Assembly: GCA_021234155.1 (NCBI GenBank) | Contig: JAJEKV010000003.1 | Location: forward strand, 27,077,166-27,141,165 | Length of the DNA stretch: 64,000 bases | Direction: 5' to 3' | Origin: Isoetes taiwanensis | Lineage: Eukaryota > Streptophyta > Lycopodiopsida > Isoetales > Isoetaceae | Shown: piece after piece, positions 37,700 to 48,751 of the stretch | Layout: the number at the start of each line of letters is the position of its first letter | How positions within the stretch are numbered: the stretch's first letter is position 1 | The notes under the pieces: model-generated | Database searches by the model: none | Told to the model about the DNA's origin: nothing | What the model saw: only the letters and a program-made list of their open reading frames with translations | Made by a program: the position numbers and the translations under genes

Positions 37700-38315
37700 T
37701 CATGCTTATAAAAAGCTAGAATGCCTTGGCCTGAATCCTGCTTGCCTGAGTGCCTGCACCTCTGCTGCCTCTGCCCATCTTGTCAACTGTTGCTCGAGGA
37801 TCTCGGTGAGGAGCTTTGCAAACACTGAGCCGATCATGATGGTTCAGCAATTGATCGGGCAATGCGAGTCTCCTGCTTTGTAGATTGGGACAACCCTGTG
37901 GGGAGGGAGGGGGGACCTTTCCCGCAATGCCTTGTTGAATATGGCGGTTGGTACTGGAGTCATGGACCTGCCCACTTAAGTAACTCTACCTGCATGCCGT
38001 CGAGGTCTGGTGCTTTTCCATTGACTAGACTTTGTAGCCCATGCACTACCTCTGCCTCTGTGATTTTTAGCACTGGGCCCTGCTACAGGGGTAATGCTGC
38101 CCATGCACGCTCAGAATTATAGAGCTATTATAGGTATTGCCCCCACTACTTGGGGGTGATGTTTCCTATGGGCGGCACTGGCCTCTTGAGCACTCTTCAG
38201 TAGAAGGTCCTGGGATGACGTTCCAGGAGGAAGAATATTTCCTGTTCATGGGCTCCAATGTACCTGGCCTTTCTAGCCTTAAGGAAAGTGCGGTAGTATA
38301 AGCGTGTTCATAGTC
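37700..38315 (-). mobile_element. LINE copy D fragment, minus strand
   Basis: It aligns by eye with 27,905-28,500 of copy A on the same strand. Shared phrases are ggcctgaatcct, gcctctgcccatcttgt, gaggagctttgcaaac, gatcatgatggt and tgtagattgggacaaccct. It corresponds to the linker and RT fingers, with no intact frame. Confidence 0.8.
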
Positions 38316-38829
38316 CAGTCTAAGCTGGAGGCATGCAAGGAGATGTTGTATAGGTGGCTGGAGCAACCTGCCAAGCCAGCTACAAGTAGAATGGCAGATG
38401 GTTTGGATCCACCTCCTCATCCCTACCACCCATTCCGACTCGGAAGTGCTTGACGAGATGCATGTCTTGCTCGGTCAGCATTACATAGTTCACCACGCTG
38501 ATGTAGGCACCTCAAACCCTCAAGGTGCTCCTGTTGGGACCCCAATCGCACATCCTGCTCCAATGGCCTCACTTACCACTGCCGGCATGCCACATGCTGA
38601 CTCCACCTCCACCACCCCTTGTGCTGCCACCACCAAACCTACAACTACAGCTCCCACCAGCAAATAGGGATTGTGCCTGCGCATGGTCTCCTAGAATTAT
38701 CGGGGCTTTCCATGGTAGAAGGGAAAGAGTCTCAACTCGGTTGCCGCCAATATAGACCTCATCTTCCTTATGAAAACATGGGAGCATGCTGGATATAGGC
38801 TACCCTTGCCAGGATACCAGCGCCACTCC

Positions 38830-39345
38830 GTCTTCAATGAATGCACATGAAAGTGGGGACATGGAGGGATCGCCTGCTACTATCGGACAGCCTTGGCACA
38901 ATCAGTTTTCGTGTACAAGTTAGACAAGCATAATAGGTACATGTGGATGCGCGTGCAGAACTGCAGTGGTAGCTCTCTCTTTGTGGCGGACTGCTACTTG
39001 TCGAGAGCAACTTCTATCACACCCACTCGGATGTGGACAGGTTGGAGCCCTATGTCAATCTATACGATGACATACAGCAGCACCAGCAGTGGGGTAGTGT
39101 CATGCTCGTTGGAATGCACGTACTAGCACAGAACAACCCACGAGATTTGACCCTTTGGCAAATGATGTATTGCAACTGAGCCCTTCAAAAGGAGCTTAGC
39201 CACGGGCAACTGACATTCAGTTCTCGCACTATGAGAGGCAACTATTGTTGCTTTGTAGTATCTTTGACCTGGTGATTTGCAATGGACTAGCACAGTGGCC
39301 GTCCTCTCGCCATCACACTTGCATTGGCAGCACAAAGACCTTTTG
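38830..39345 (+). mobile_element. LINE copy E fragment (endonuclease part), plus strand
   Basis: Across shifted frames it reads HGGIACYYRTALAQSVF, LDKHNRYMWMRVQNC, SLFVADCYLSRA, and a degraded stretch ending LLLLCSIFDLVICNGLAQW. These match the endonuclease of copy C (GGVACYVKT, LLHLCCSTDLLICNGISKF). It lies head to head with copy D. Confidence 0.7.
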
Positions 39346-39439
39346 CCTATAACGTACATGCATGAATATATCTAGCATAATAACAGGGGGTTCTCTTCGT
39401 ATTTTTGTACGTTTTTCCTTATGGTATTTTTATGTTCTG

Positions 39440-39965
39440 TGTGAAGATGGTCATCTTGCCCTAGAAATCTGGGGAACCATACATATAAAACCTAATATTT
39501 TCACATACTCCAGCATCTTAAGGGCATGCAATAACATCTATAATAGAGCAAGGTAGGTGCACACATGAGCAAATTTTAGATAATGGTTTTTGTTTTGATG
39601 TTGTTGCAGGGAGCACACTTGTTGACCTATATGCAAGATGTGGGGAACTGGAGGAAGCATCAAAGACCTTTGGTAGCTTATCAGTCTAGGATGCGACGTT
39701 TTCGGAATGTACTGACAAGAGCCTATGTTCAAAATAGTAGTTTCATACTTGCACTGTAATATTTTTATGGAATGCAGCATAACGTGGCACAAAGCCCGAC
39801 AGATTCATGAACATGTAGTTGAGAATGGATTGAAATCTGATAGTCTTGTTGCAACTATCCTTTTCAATATGTATGCCAAGTTTGGAAGTCTGAAGGAGGC
39901 AAGCAGAGTTTCCAACAAAGTGTCAAATCAAGATGTCTACAAGATAACTTTCCATCTAGATGGAT
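39440..39965 (+). pseudogene. PPR-protein gene debris
   Basis: Pieces of plant pentatricopeptide-repeat protein sequence in changing frames: IKPNIFTYSSILRACNN (39,490-39,540), STLVDLYARCGELEEASKTF (39,610-39,670), and ITWHKARQIHEHVVENG with LKSDSLVATILFNMYAKFG then SLKEASRVSNKVSNQDV (39,777-39,935). The spacing matches 35-residue PLS-type repeats. PPR proteins bind organellar RNA. No start, no C-terminal E/DYW part and several breaks; it is a relic. A short non-PPR phrase (tttgcactataatattttw) is repeated at both ends of the last block. Confidence 0.8.
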
Positions 39966-40049
39966 CGATATTTGCACTATAATATTTTAATGATATGCAG
40001 CACAATGGGGCACAAATTCTAGTGAAAGTATAAATACATGACACGTCAC

Positions 40050-40082
40050 TATGAATAATTAATGGCACATTAATTATTCATA
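40050..40082. other. Perfect 33 nt hairpin in a dispersed repeat
   Basis: Arms TATGAATAATTAATG and CATTAATTATTCATA are perfectly complementary around gca. The surrounding ~75 bp (from tataaatacatgacacgtca to aaggttagctatg) recurs at about 59,549-59,615, where the right arm is shortened. Likely part of a MITE or LTR. Confidence 0.75.
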
Positions 40083-40203
40083 AGCTAAGGTTAGCTATGA
40101 TAATAATTAAATTATAAAGGTGGAAACCTAACCTTAAACCCTAATTCGAATTTAGGGCTTAACCTAATATTAAAAAGGGCTAAAATACCAAATTAGTTAA
40201 TAC

Positions 40204-40243
40204 TAGTTATGGTGCCCGGTGTTGCCGGGCTCAGTAACTATTT
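40204..40243. other. Stem-loop with GCCCGG / CCGGGC arms
   Basis: The gcccgg and ccgggc arms flank tgttg, and the outer tagtta and taacta add a second short stem. Non-coding; function unknown. Confidence 0.5.
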
Positions 40244-40479
40244 GAGGAGGTGGTTGTTTCATTGTTGGCTAGAATAGACAATGTGGCTTGGAGGGGGCAA
40301 GGATAATATGGAAGAAACTTTTAAGGTTCATTGACATAGAATTCAATATTTAAATTTTGTATATGTGTTGGAATTGGTATCTTTCGAGTAACTTTTCTCA
40401 CCCATATGGTAGTCAATGGTTTTTGTGCCTTTAGGTGGTACGCCGTCTTAATGGCCTAGGTAACTTTTCTCACTTCCAC

Positions 40480-41530
40480 GGTAGTCTATGGGTTTTTGTC
40501 ATCCCAATCTCCCAATGGCCTAACCACGTAGCCACTTGAGCCTATACTTGTTATACATCCTTGTATTATTTTTGAAAACATAGATGTTGATCATGGATAT
40601 ATGACAATAAGAAGGATCGGTGTGTGTCTACCGCCTTCAGATATGATCCCAGTACTATGGGTGGCACTGTTAACAATGAGTAAAAATCATGTGCTTGTAT
40701 ACCATAGCTCTCTCTTATATGTGCATAAGCCGAACATTGCAAGAGTGCATGACACTCATCTTCTACACTACCTGATGAACATAATTTGCAGATTCTTTCT
40801 TCAGCAGGGATCCTGAACCATCTCCCAGTTTCAATCTCCAATCTGTGTGAACTCGTTCTGTACCGGGCAATAATCTGCTTATGTGATCTGGAGATATCCG
40901 AATTTAGATATCCCTGACTTCTGTATTCTGTGAGATGATTAATATTCATCTTATACTGCATCATCCGACTGCCTGGATTCAACCATAAGCGTTCAAGTGC
41001 GAGCTTTTCCAAAAGGGCTCTTGCATCTGTTTTATCACTCGGTCAATTCAGATCTGACAGACCCCATTCACTCGCCCAGCTTCGTAAATCTTTCATCCAC
41101 CTTCTGGACGGATTCTATGTGACACCATAGCCTGGAGGATGTACCTGGACCCCAAATAGGCACGCCATACAGCAAGACTGTTTGAACCAAAGATTTAAAC
41201 AATGCTTTTTTCTAGGCCCCATTCAGTCAACGCAGCCTTATTGCATCTTGCAAGCATGCTATACAGTGCTGCTTTTCCTCCTGCAACCCTTCTCTTCACA
41301 CAGTCCTTCCAATTATATTTTGTCGAGAAATCAATGCCAAGGTACTTGTAGCACTCTACTGTCTCTAATTCCTGTTCTTGATAAGTGAATTTCGGTCTAT
41401 CCCTCGTTCCAAACACCATGATCTTGGATTTTGAAATGTTTACCTTCATTTGTTTTGCTGCACAAAATGATTCTAGGCTGTCCAAATGTTCCTGTAACAC
41501 AGTCTTCTTACTTGCTGTCAGCACCAAATA
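40480..41530 (-). mobile_element. LINE copy F, 5' truncated just after the YADD box, minus strand
   Basis: Minus-strand frames 41527-41195 (KTVLQEHLDSLESFCAAKQ, MKVNISKSKIMVFGTRD, ECYKYLGIDF) and 41012-40566 (SHRLEIETGRWFRIPAEE, ICKLCSSGSVEDECHALLQC, SYLKAVDTHR) correspond to the RT thumb and zinc-finger tail of copy C. About 180 bp between them is frame-broken. The minus-strand 3' end carries ggccattgggagattgggat and gacaaaaac at about 40,495, a diverged form of the family tail. Confidence 0.82.
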
Positions 41531-44474
41531 TAGTCAATCAAAAGACTGTGGTCTTTTTTATTGGACATGCATATGCAACATGTAGAACATTTATAATGTA
41601 TTTGATAGCATGTAAAAGTGTATTCATGCTTTCCTCTTTGGATTTGATGTCCTATGGTTACAGATGAACATAAAGATAAAGACATGTTAGGTTTAGGTGG
41701 GGGTAATTGTGTAGGGGTAAGGGATGCATACCCACATGGGGGTAATGTTTGGCATCGTGGCTTCATGCAATGTACATGGGGGTAATGTTGGGCATTGTAG
41801 TTCTATGCAATTATTAGATGTGAGTGGTGCAATGTATGCATGTTTGTAAAATTTTTTAAGGATAGTTGTAGGGGGATGTCAATGCAATTATTAGATGTGT
41901 GTGATGCAATATATGTATGTTTGTAAAAAAATTGTAAGGATAGTTGTAGAGGGATATCAAGATGGAAAATGAGCTCATGTCCATAAACATTATTGATGTT
42001 ATCCACCTTGCATTGTTTTTGCGCACACAAAAATGGAACTTGCACACACAAAATGGAAAATGCTTATAAATTGGAGAATTGATTTTCAAAGACCTAGAAA
42101 AATGATTTTGCAAATATCATGTTATATCCTAGATAATTGATCGAGAGAGAGATTGGAACTTGATGCAAAGGTAAAGCATCTTGCAAGAATATCTATGGGA
42201 AATCAATGTCATAAAAACGATGGCTTGTCTTAGCGGTGTTGAATTAGAAAGAACCTAGATATATTTGTATTGATTGATGATAGTATTACAAAAACCTTTG
42301 AAATGGTGGAATAAAACTATGGACATGTAAAGATGCTAGCACCCTCGCAAAAAAATTATCTAGGGCAGCAAGACAGTAAGAAAGGAGTATATCAATGCAA
42401 TGAACAACACCTTATGACTTCAGTAGATGTTGTTCGACAAATGATTGATCCTTGTAGGCCCATGTACTATTTCCAACATGGTTTAGAACTGTTGAGAATT
42501 CGAACTGCACCTTAATGAATCAGTGGCTTTAGTAGATGTTTTCTGATGATGATCCTTGTAGGCTTTGTCACGTGGTTTAGAACTGGTTGAAAATTCTAGA
42601 GCACTCAATGGTCCTGCAGCATTTATAGAACTGAGAAATCTACTTTCCTTGAGGCTTGCAAGTACAATTAAGATTGAAAGCTAAATTTACCGTGAGGAGC
42701 ATTTTCGTTCATAAGTTTTGGACCATACTGGATTCTACTTCTTCTCTGGATTCTGCTTCTGCTCTAGAGATACATTTGAAAATAAATGCCAATCGATAGA
42801 TATGTTCAGAGCATAAACAGAAATGTAGTTGTCATGCATCTAACACTAAGGTTAGTAAGAGAGACCTCACATTCGTATTCTGTCTATTGTATAGACAACG
42901 ATATTTTTCGGAAAGGAAACCTGTGTTTCAATCGAACATGCAAAGCCAGCTTTTCTACAAAAAACTACATAACCTTATCAATTAAATAATACTAAGTTGC
43001 TACATAGATCAAAAATCAAACATGAATCCTAAAGGGATTTAAGGAAGTTATGGAAAAATGAGAATTATGAAGAGAATGTTGTTCACCATGCTGACCCAAA
43101 AGAAATTTGACCTGTCAAAGCCAGACTTTGACACTCTACTCATGAGCTTGCTCATAGGCCTCAGACTTTAGACTCCTTGTAGCAGAGGGCAACCAAAGAA
43201 AGGGCCAGTCCTTTAAGATAAGCCAAAACGGGATGATTCGAAACATGGCACTTTTCACCGTTGTACTTGTTCTCTAGCTTACAGATTATAGATTATAGAA
43301 TGGATATGATGATGCATTGGCAATAGTTAAAATCATAAAATATCACCAACTGAAAGACCCATAATCGTTAGAAAGCATGGATATCTGATGTAGCTAGAAG
43401 CAAGTGCAGAGTATTACCTTTGATCCAAGAGTGAGATTTAAGAATAATATATGTATCCTTCATTCAATTGCCTTCCAACCTGTAGCCAATAAATTTTGTG
43501 TTAACTGAGGATGTACATGCCAATTGTAAAAGGTTGCAAGTCACAACCTGGCCATTCCGGGGATCCATTGAACATGGGCATTTGTGTTTCAAACTGCTCT
43601 ACATGTAGATGTGATGATTTTTGGGCTCTAGCATCACAATCAATGTACAAATGTAATTGCTAAAATGCTAAAAGATGCTAAAATTAAGAACCATGCTGAC
43701 CCAAAAGAAATTTGAACCCGTCAAAGCCAGACTTTGACACTCTGCTCATAGGCTTGCTCATAGGCCTCAGACTTTAGACTCGGTGTAGCAGAGGGCAACC
43801 AAGGAAAGGGCCAGTCCTTTAACGATTCGAAAGATGGCACTTTTCACTGTTGTACTTGTTCTCTAGCTTACAGATTATAGAATGGATATGATGATGCATT
43901 GGCAATAGTTAGAATCATAAAATATCACCAACTGAAAGACCCATAATCACTAAAAAGCATGGATATCTGATGTAGCTAGAAGCCCCCTCTATGGCACATA
44001 AGAATCCTTGAACAGTGACAATTGAAGAAGTTTGTACATGAAAATATTTATGACTTACATCTTTAGTGGGAAGCCTGAGAACCTCCACAACAATATAGAT
44101 AATCTGAAAGCACAAATGTCACATAATGTGCAAACAACAAAAAATTGGTGCAACTTTTAGACTAATTATTGGCAGAACTAAGTTGGCTGCCTCTCTGCCA
44201 AGTTATAAACATTAAAAGGAGAAATGATCTATGTGTATTATGTATGTATTAAAAATGTTAAAGCCCATGGATGGCCGATGCTATGCTAAGAACAGAGAAA
44301 CCTGGAAGTGCAAAAGGTCATAAGAGTAGAAATAGACTCAATCATGTAGTAGAGATATGCAATGTTGTCAATATTCAAGAAACACTAATAATATGCCGTC
44401 TAACTATAGAGTATCTTATCATGTTTCAAGTAAATATGGTTGGATGTATAAGAACCGGATTCTAATGTAATAAG
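41530..44474. other. Left flank of the DIRS-like element, no gene
   Basis: Holds small tandem duplications: catgggggtaatgttgggc repeats at 41,736-41,800; a ~65 bp unit with tgcaattattagatgtg at 41,808 and 41,883; and a ~115 bp duplication at 42,420-42,600. A minus-strand frame at 44115-43915 (VVEVLRLPTKD before a GT donor) could be a small exon, but I cannot identify it. Confidence 0.45.
43084..43985. repeat. ~300 bp direct duplication, ~605 bp apart
   Basis: The segment starting accatgctgacccaaaagaa (about 43,084-43,395) is repeated at about 43,690-43,985. Both contain gggccagtcctttaa, tggcacttttcac, atggatatgatgatgcattg and catggatatctgatgtagct. There are a few small indels between the copies. 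Confidence 0.9.
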
Positions 44475-44620
44475 ATGGCATCGATCCGAGCCGTCGGATC
44501 GGCATTCTGGGAAGGGGCGAGCTGCTATATGAGACGTCACTCCAGTTGTAGCAGGTTATCGGCGTTCTTCTCACAGCAGCAGCAGTTCTCCATCTTTGCC
44601 TTTGACTCCCTCCTCAAAGA
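44475..44620 (+). repeat. DIRS A1 terminal repeat
   Basis: About 146 bp, starting ATGGCATCGATCCGAGCCG. It matches A2 (51830-51975) with about a dozen differences. Many put A/T here where A2 has G/C, several of them at CpG sites. Confidence 0.92.
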
Positions 44621-45865
44621 TTCGCTTCACGCGATGCCGTTCTACTCAGCAGCGCTTCTTCCTCACATGGATCGAGATCCTTTTCTTCGAGAGCTAGCTG
44701 GGGTGGTTTTTCTCATCAGTCTGCTCGTCTTACTCTGGAAGGTATGGCCTCTTCTCCTCAATTGCCTGTCTGCACAGGTATAGCCCCTTTTTCGGTTGGT
44801 ATTTTTCCGCTTGTTGGCGGTTGTAGAATGATTCTTTTGATTGGTTTATGAGATGGGCTGTCAGGAAGCAACATGCAGATTGATTGGGTCGGGTCCCTCC
44901 GGATCCTGGTTTCTTTGGGGATTTGGTTTTCAGCTAGGTATGTGTTCATTTGGGAGATGGTGGTGGTTCGTCCAGTTTGTCTGATGCAACAAGCATGCTT
45001 TGTTTTTTGGGAAGAGATTTCATGGTTTGTTGGGGACATGCAGGTGCTTTTCCCGTTCGAGATCTAATCCATCTTAGCATATCTTAGCATGCAGGTTGCG
45101 ATTCAGGTCAGCCCTTTGGCCCCTGCCTCCCCCCTCTGATCATCGCTTGGGATTCTTGTGCAGGCAGGCCCCAGCTTCAGCCCAGATATGCTCGCCGTTC
45201 TCCCGGAGGGTCGATTTGCGACCGGCGCGGGGTTCTTTGTGCAAAATGCGCAGGGGACCTCGGTTGTTCAACCATTGGTCCAAGCACAGGCATCGGAAGA
45301 AGGAAAAAGGGGGAGGTCTAATTTCTCTCAGCTAGATGGGGGGCGGGGACAGGATCATAAGCGATCTTGGCGGCGGAGTTCGGCGATAGGGGGGGGGTGC
45401 TTAGCCACCGCCGCTCGCCTGAAGACGAGCTTCTCATGAGACGATCCAGGCGATTTTATTTGCCGATTTCCCTGCTGGTCGATTCAGCCTCTCTTCCTCG
45501 TTTGCCATCTCTGCGGCTAGTTTCAGATGAGTTTTTATTTGGATTATCTCTGATCTTTTTTCGATTTCATGGTTGACATTTGTTTTTATTTTTAGTACTC
45601 GCTTATTGGTTCTTCTTTAGCTTTCACTACATGCATGGTTATGTTTAGGCTTAGCTTATCGCTGGTCTAATTTGGGCATGCATGGTGGGCGTTCCTTGCA
45701 TTAGGCTGGTTTGCGGTCGGTTTTCATTATGCTTATTTTATGGATGGTTGTTTTGGGTTGATTTATCCTCACCAATGTTTATTGAAAGCTTAATTGTAAA
45801 TTTGGTCTTAGGTTTGTTTTTGCCCAACCCTTTTTTTTAAGCCCCTTTCTTTCTCCTCTCATGCA

Positions 45866-46372
45866 TTGCTCCTACTTTTTCCCCCGGCTTGCTTTCTCCG
45901 CTCTCATAGTAAACCTTTGCTGTTCGATATGGCTTTTGGTTGTCCTTGTTGTTCTACGGATCTGGGCTCTGTTGGAGTTTTCTCAACCCCTTCATCACCC
46001 CCCATGGTTGACATGGCGCGACATCATCTTTACACGGAGCACTTGGAGGTGCTTCACCCTCTGCGAGCGGTTTTTGATGGGGAGCGAGAGGACATCGACC
46101 GCCAGCCGAAGTTTTTCCGATCATTATACCTTTATGCCTCCTTGTCTCCGGGCGCGGCGAAAGTGTTTCGGCTTTTCGGCGTGGATTCTCATCGCCATCG
46201 CTTTCTTGGCGATGTCATTCTACAATGGGGGCTTTTAGTCCCTCGAGCCACTTTCTCTCAAGGAGATTCTTTACATCCTCAAGGCCCGCCCACCCCATTT
46301 TCTTCCCATATACCCGTTAGGCATGGGGTGGTGTGGCGTGATTCCTTTGAGGTTGGGTTGTGGTTTTTGTAA
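45866..46372 (+). CDS. Possible accessory ORF in the DIRS leader
   Basis: A 168-codon open frame; a better start may be the internal ATG at about 45,929 (MAFGCPCCSTDLGSVG). The body is soluble-looking and balanced in composition: MARHHLYTEHLEVLHPLRA, EREDIDRQPKFFRSLYLYA, GAAKVFRLFGVDSHRH. This differs from the T-rich non-coding leader around it. I recognise no family. It could be an extra gene of this DIRS lineage or a 5' exon spliced onto a later ORF. A GT at 46369 overlaps its stop codon, but its phase does not fit the Gag acceptor. Confidence 0.4.
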   Translation: MLLLFPPACFLRSHSKPLLFDMAFGCPCCSTDLGSVGVFSTPSSPPMVDMARHHLYTEHLEVLHPLRAVFDGEREDIDRQPKFFRSLYLYASLSPGAAKVFRLFGVDSHRHRFLGDVILQWGLLVPRATFSQGDSLHPQGPPTPFSSHIPVRHGVVWRDSFEVGLWFL

Positions 46373-46439
46373 TAATCGGCATATCCGCCGTTCTAAGGAA
46401 TAAGGGGGCAAAACCCCATTTGATTTTTTGTGCTATGTC

Positions 46440-47165
46440 TAAACTCTTTAGTTGTTTATCTGTGTTGGTAATGTTATGGATGGCTTAGTGCTTTAGGCGT
46501 TTTATAAGTTCCAATCGTATTTTTAGGTATGGCTAGATTAAATTCTCATGGGGGGATCGGGTGGCATTCTTATTTCACTTATGTGTATTTTTTGTAGACT
46601 TTAAATTCCTTTTTATGTTTCCTTTTTCAAAGTAGTGCTATGGTTGTTTTTTTTGCATCCGCCATATGTGCTAAGGGGTTGAAATTCTTGCATCATTATC
46701 TTAGATGGTTTCTTATTAAGTCTTGCATACTTCATGATTCTTACTTGGGGGGGGAGGCTAAGGTTAGCATGCATCCGGTTTTTCCCAATTATGTCTCAAC
46801 TCTTTGGTGGTTGTATTTGTGTTTTTAACGTTGTGGATGGCTCATTGCTTTAGGCATTTTCCTATTATAAGTTCCTTCAGTATCTCTTCTATTTTGGCTA
46901 GACTAACTTCTCATGGGGGCCTAGGGTGGCATTCTTATTTTCGGCTATGCGTAATTTTCGTAGACTTACATTTCATGTTTTTCCCTTTCAAGTTTGGTAT
47001 TATGATTGTTTGGCATCCGACATATATAAGGGTTGATGGTTTTTGGTTTTGATGGGGGCGAAGTTCTTAATCCTTATTCTAATGGTTTTATTATTAGTTT
47101 TGTAGATTTCATGATTTTACTTTTAGGGGTGAGGCTTCCGGTCTTAGTTTTCTTTGCACCCGGAG
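46440..47165. repeat. ~365 bp tandem duplication in the DIRS leader
   Basis: Parallel marks in both halves: tggatggct(t/c)a(g/t)tgctttaggc, ctagattaaattctcatggg against ctagactaacttctcatggg, gggtggcattcttatttt/c, gcatccg(c/a)catat. Non-coding, T-rich. Confidence 0.75.
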
Positions 47166-47499
47166 GGGGTACTTACAAAATATGTTTGTGGAAAGGGGGT
47201 ATAGGCCCATCTAACATTGATATGCATTGGCAACAATGGTACTTATTTTTGGTCAGGCTACCTATGGGGATGATGTCATTCATTATAGTCTGTTTTTTTG
47301 CATAGCTTTTTCTATTCGTCTTGTGGTTTGTATTGTCTTCCCAGAAGGTTGCTCTCATCCTAACTATGTTGGCTTTTTATCTTGTGCTGTTTTCGGGGGG
47401 GGGAGGACCAAGAAATGGTACTTTGGTGTTTCTTTTCTTTGTGGCCCAAGGTTTTAGGGGTTTTTTCGCTGTTGTGTCCATAGGCTTCGTGTACATATC

Positions 47500-48672
47500 A
47501 TGGGGGCTTATGGGGTCGTGGACGATGCCTTTTCCTCTTTTCCACCTCGTTTCATGCCGCAGTTTTTTCTTTCGTATCTATTCTTACGTGTTCCTCGTTT
47601 GCAGGTTATTGAGCTCATCCCTTCCGCTTCCGGAACCACGGCTTCTACCTCGTCCGGATCTCTTTCCCCCCAACGTCTAGCTCGGGCTGCGGGTGCACGT
47701 CGTCAGCGAGAAGCCTCTCTTTCTCCTGACACGGATTCAGGGGAGCCTGCCTCGGTTTCCCCCCCGTCATCACCCTCCACCACTTTTTCCTTTTGGCCCT
47801 CATCTGCCTTTGCGTCACCTTCTTCCCTTTCTCCATCTGGGGTTGCTTCCCCCTTGTTCTCTCCCCATATGGCTCCGCTTTTTTCATCCACTCCACCTCT
47901 TTTTTCGGCCCCTTCTCCTCCCTCTGCCTCTTCTCCTTTTGATTATACCCAGCTGTTGTACGAGCTCCAACAACAGAGGGCTACTTTGCAGGAGCTTCAG
48001 TCTTCGGTTACACAGCAGCTCTCCGTCCGTACGCAACTTGAACACCTTCAGCAGGATATACGAGAGAGAGCTGCTCGACCGATGCCGACTTTTGAACGCG
48101 ACTCCTTACGACATTATTACGAGTTCGCGTCGGCTATGGACACCAGGTTTCACTGGATCTATGGACGGCTCGCCATGTTGGGGACGGCTATTCCGGAGGA
48201 CGTGCTGCACATGGTGGAAGAAGGTAAACGTTTGGCGGACCAAGAGATGAAATTTGTTTTGATTGCCGACCAACACGGCCACGATGTTGCCCTTCAGTTT
48301 AGTGAGTCCCCCTGTCTTCAGTTTTCTTCTGATGAATCTAAACGACTGCAACAGGCCAAAAAGTTTGCCCATGAGAAACGTCTATCCCGTTCGCGTTCTT
48401 CTCCTTATCCTGCCCCTCCCGTTTTATCCCCTTCTTCGCCCTCCACTGCCAACCCATCCTCTCTTCGCTGTACTTTCTGCGGCCGTTTTCGCCATACCGC
48501 TGAAAACTGTTTTCGTCGACTTTTTTCTCACAATGCAGTTCCCCCCATGTCTCCACCTTTTTCTCCACCTTTTTCTCAGACTGCACCGCTTGCTCCCTCT
48601 CCTTTGTTGACTCTATCTCCTCAATCACCCCAACCCCCTTTGCCTCCGTCATCTCCATCCTGGTCTTCGTAA
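47500..48672 (+). CDS. DIRS Gag-like protein with CCHC zinc knuckle
   Basis: 390 codons from the ATG at 47500. A splice-acceptor-like tcgtttgcag ends at 47604 in phase with VIELIPSASGTTAS, so the true N-terminus may come from an upstream exon. Residues about 60-150 are Ser/Pro-rich and low complexity. A helical, coiled-coil-prone region follows (LLYELQQQRATLQELQSSV, LSVRTQLEHLQQDIRER), then a conserved-looking core (FERDSLRHYYEFASAMDTR, MKFVLIADQHGHDVAL). The zinc knuckle is C324-x2-C327-x4-H332-x4-C337. The role is packaging of element RNA, inferred from position and the knuckle. An AATAAA lies 55 bp after the stop. Confidence 0.75.
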   Translation: MGAYGVVDDAFSSFPPRFMPQFFLSYLFLRVPRLQVIELIPSASGTTASTSSGSLSPQRLARAAGARRQREASLSPDTDSGEPASVSPPSSPSTTFSFWPSSAFASPSSLSPSGVASPLFSPHMAPLFSSTPPLFSAPSPPSASSPFDYTQLLYELQQQRATLQELQSSVTQQLSVRTQLEHLQQDIRERAARPMPTFERDSLRHYYEFASAMDTRFHWIYGRLAMLGTAIPEDVLHMVEEGKRLADQEMKFVLIADQHGHDVALQFSESPCLQFSSDESKRLQQAKKFAHEKRLSRSRSSPYPAPPVLSPSSPSTANPSSLRCTFCGRFRHTAENCFRRLFSHNAVPPMSPPFSPPFSQTAPLAPSPLLTLSPQSPQPPLPPSSPSWSS

Positions 48673-48751
48673 TGTCCGCCAAGTGCATTTTTAGTGTCTC
48701 CTGATGTAATTATGGTTTGTGTCATCAATAAAAAAGCGTGCTTAATTTGAT

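Noticed and set aside
46369-47605. Intron joining the leader ORF to Gag
   Set aside because: The only obvious donor (GT at 46369) carries two bases over while the Gag acceptor needs none, so the frames do not join.
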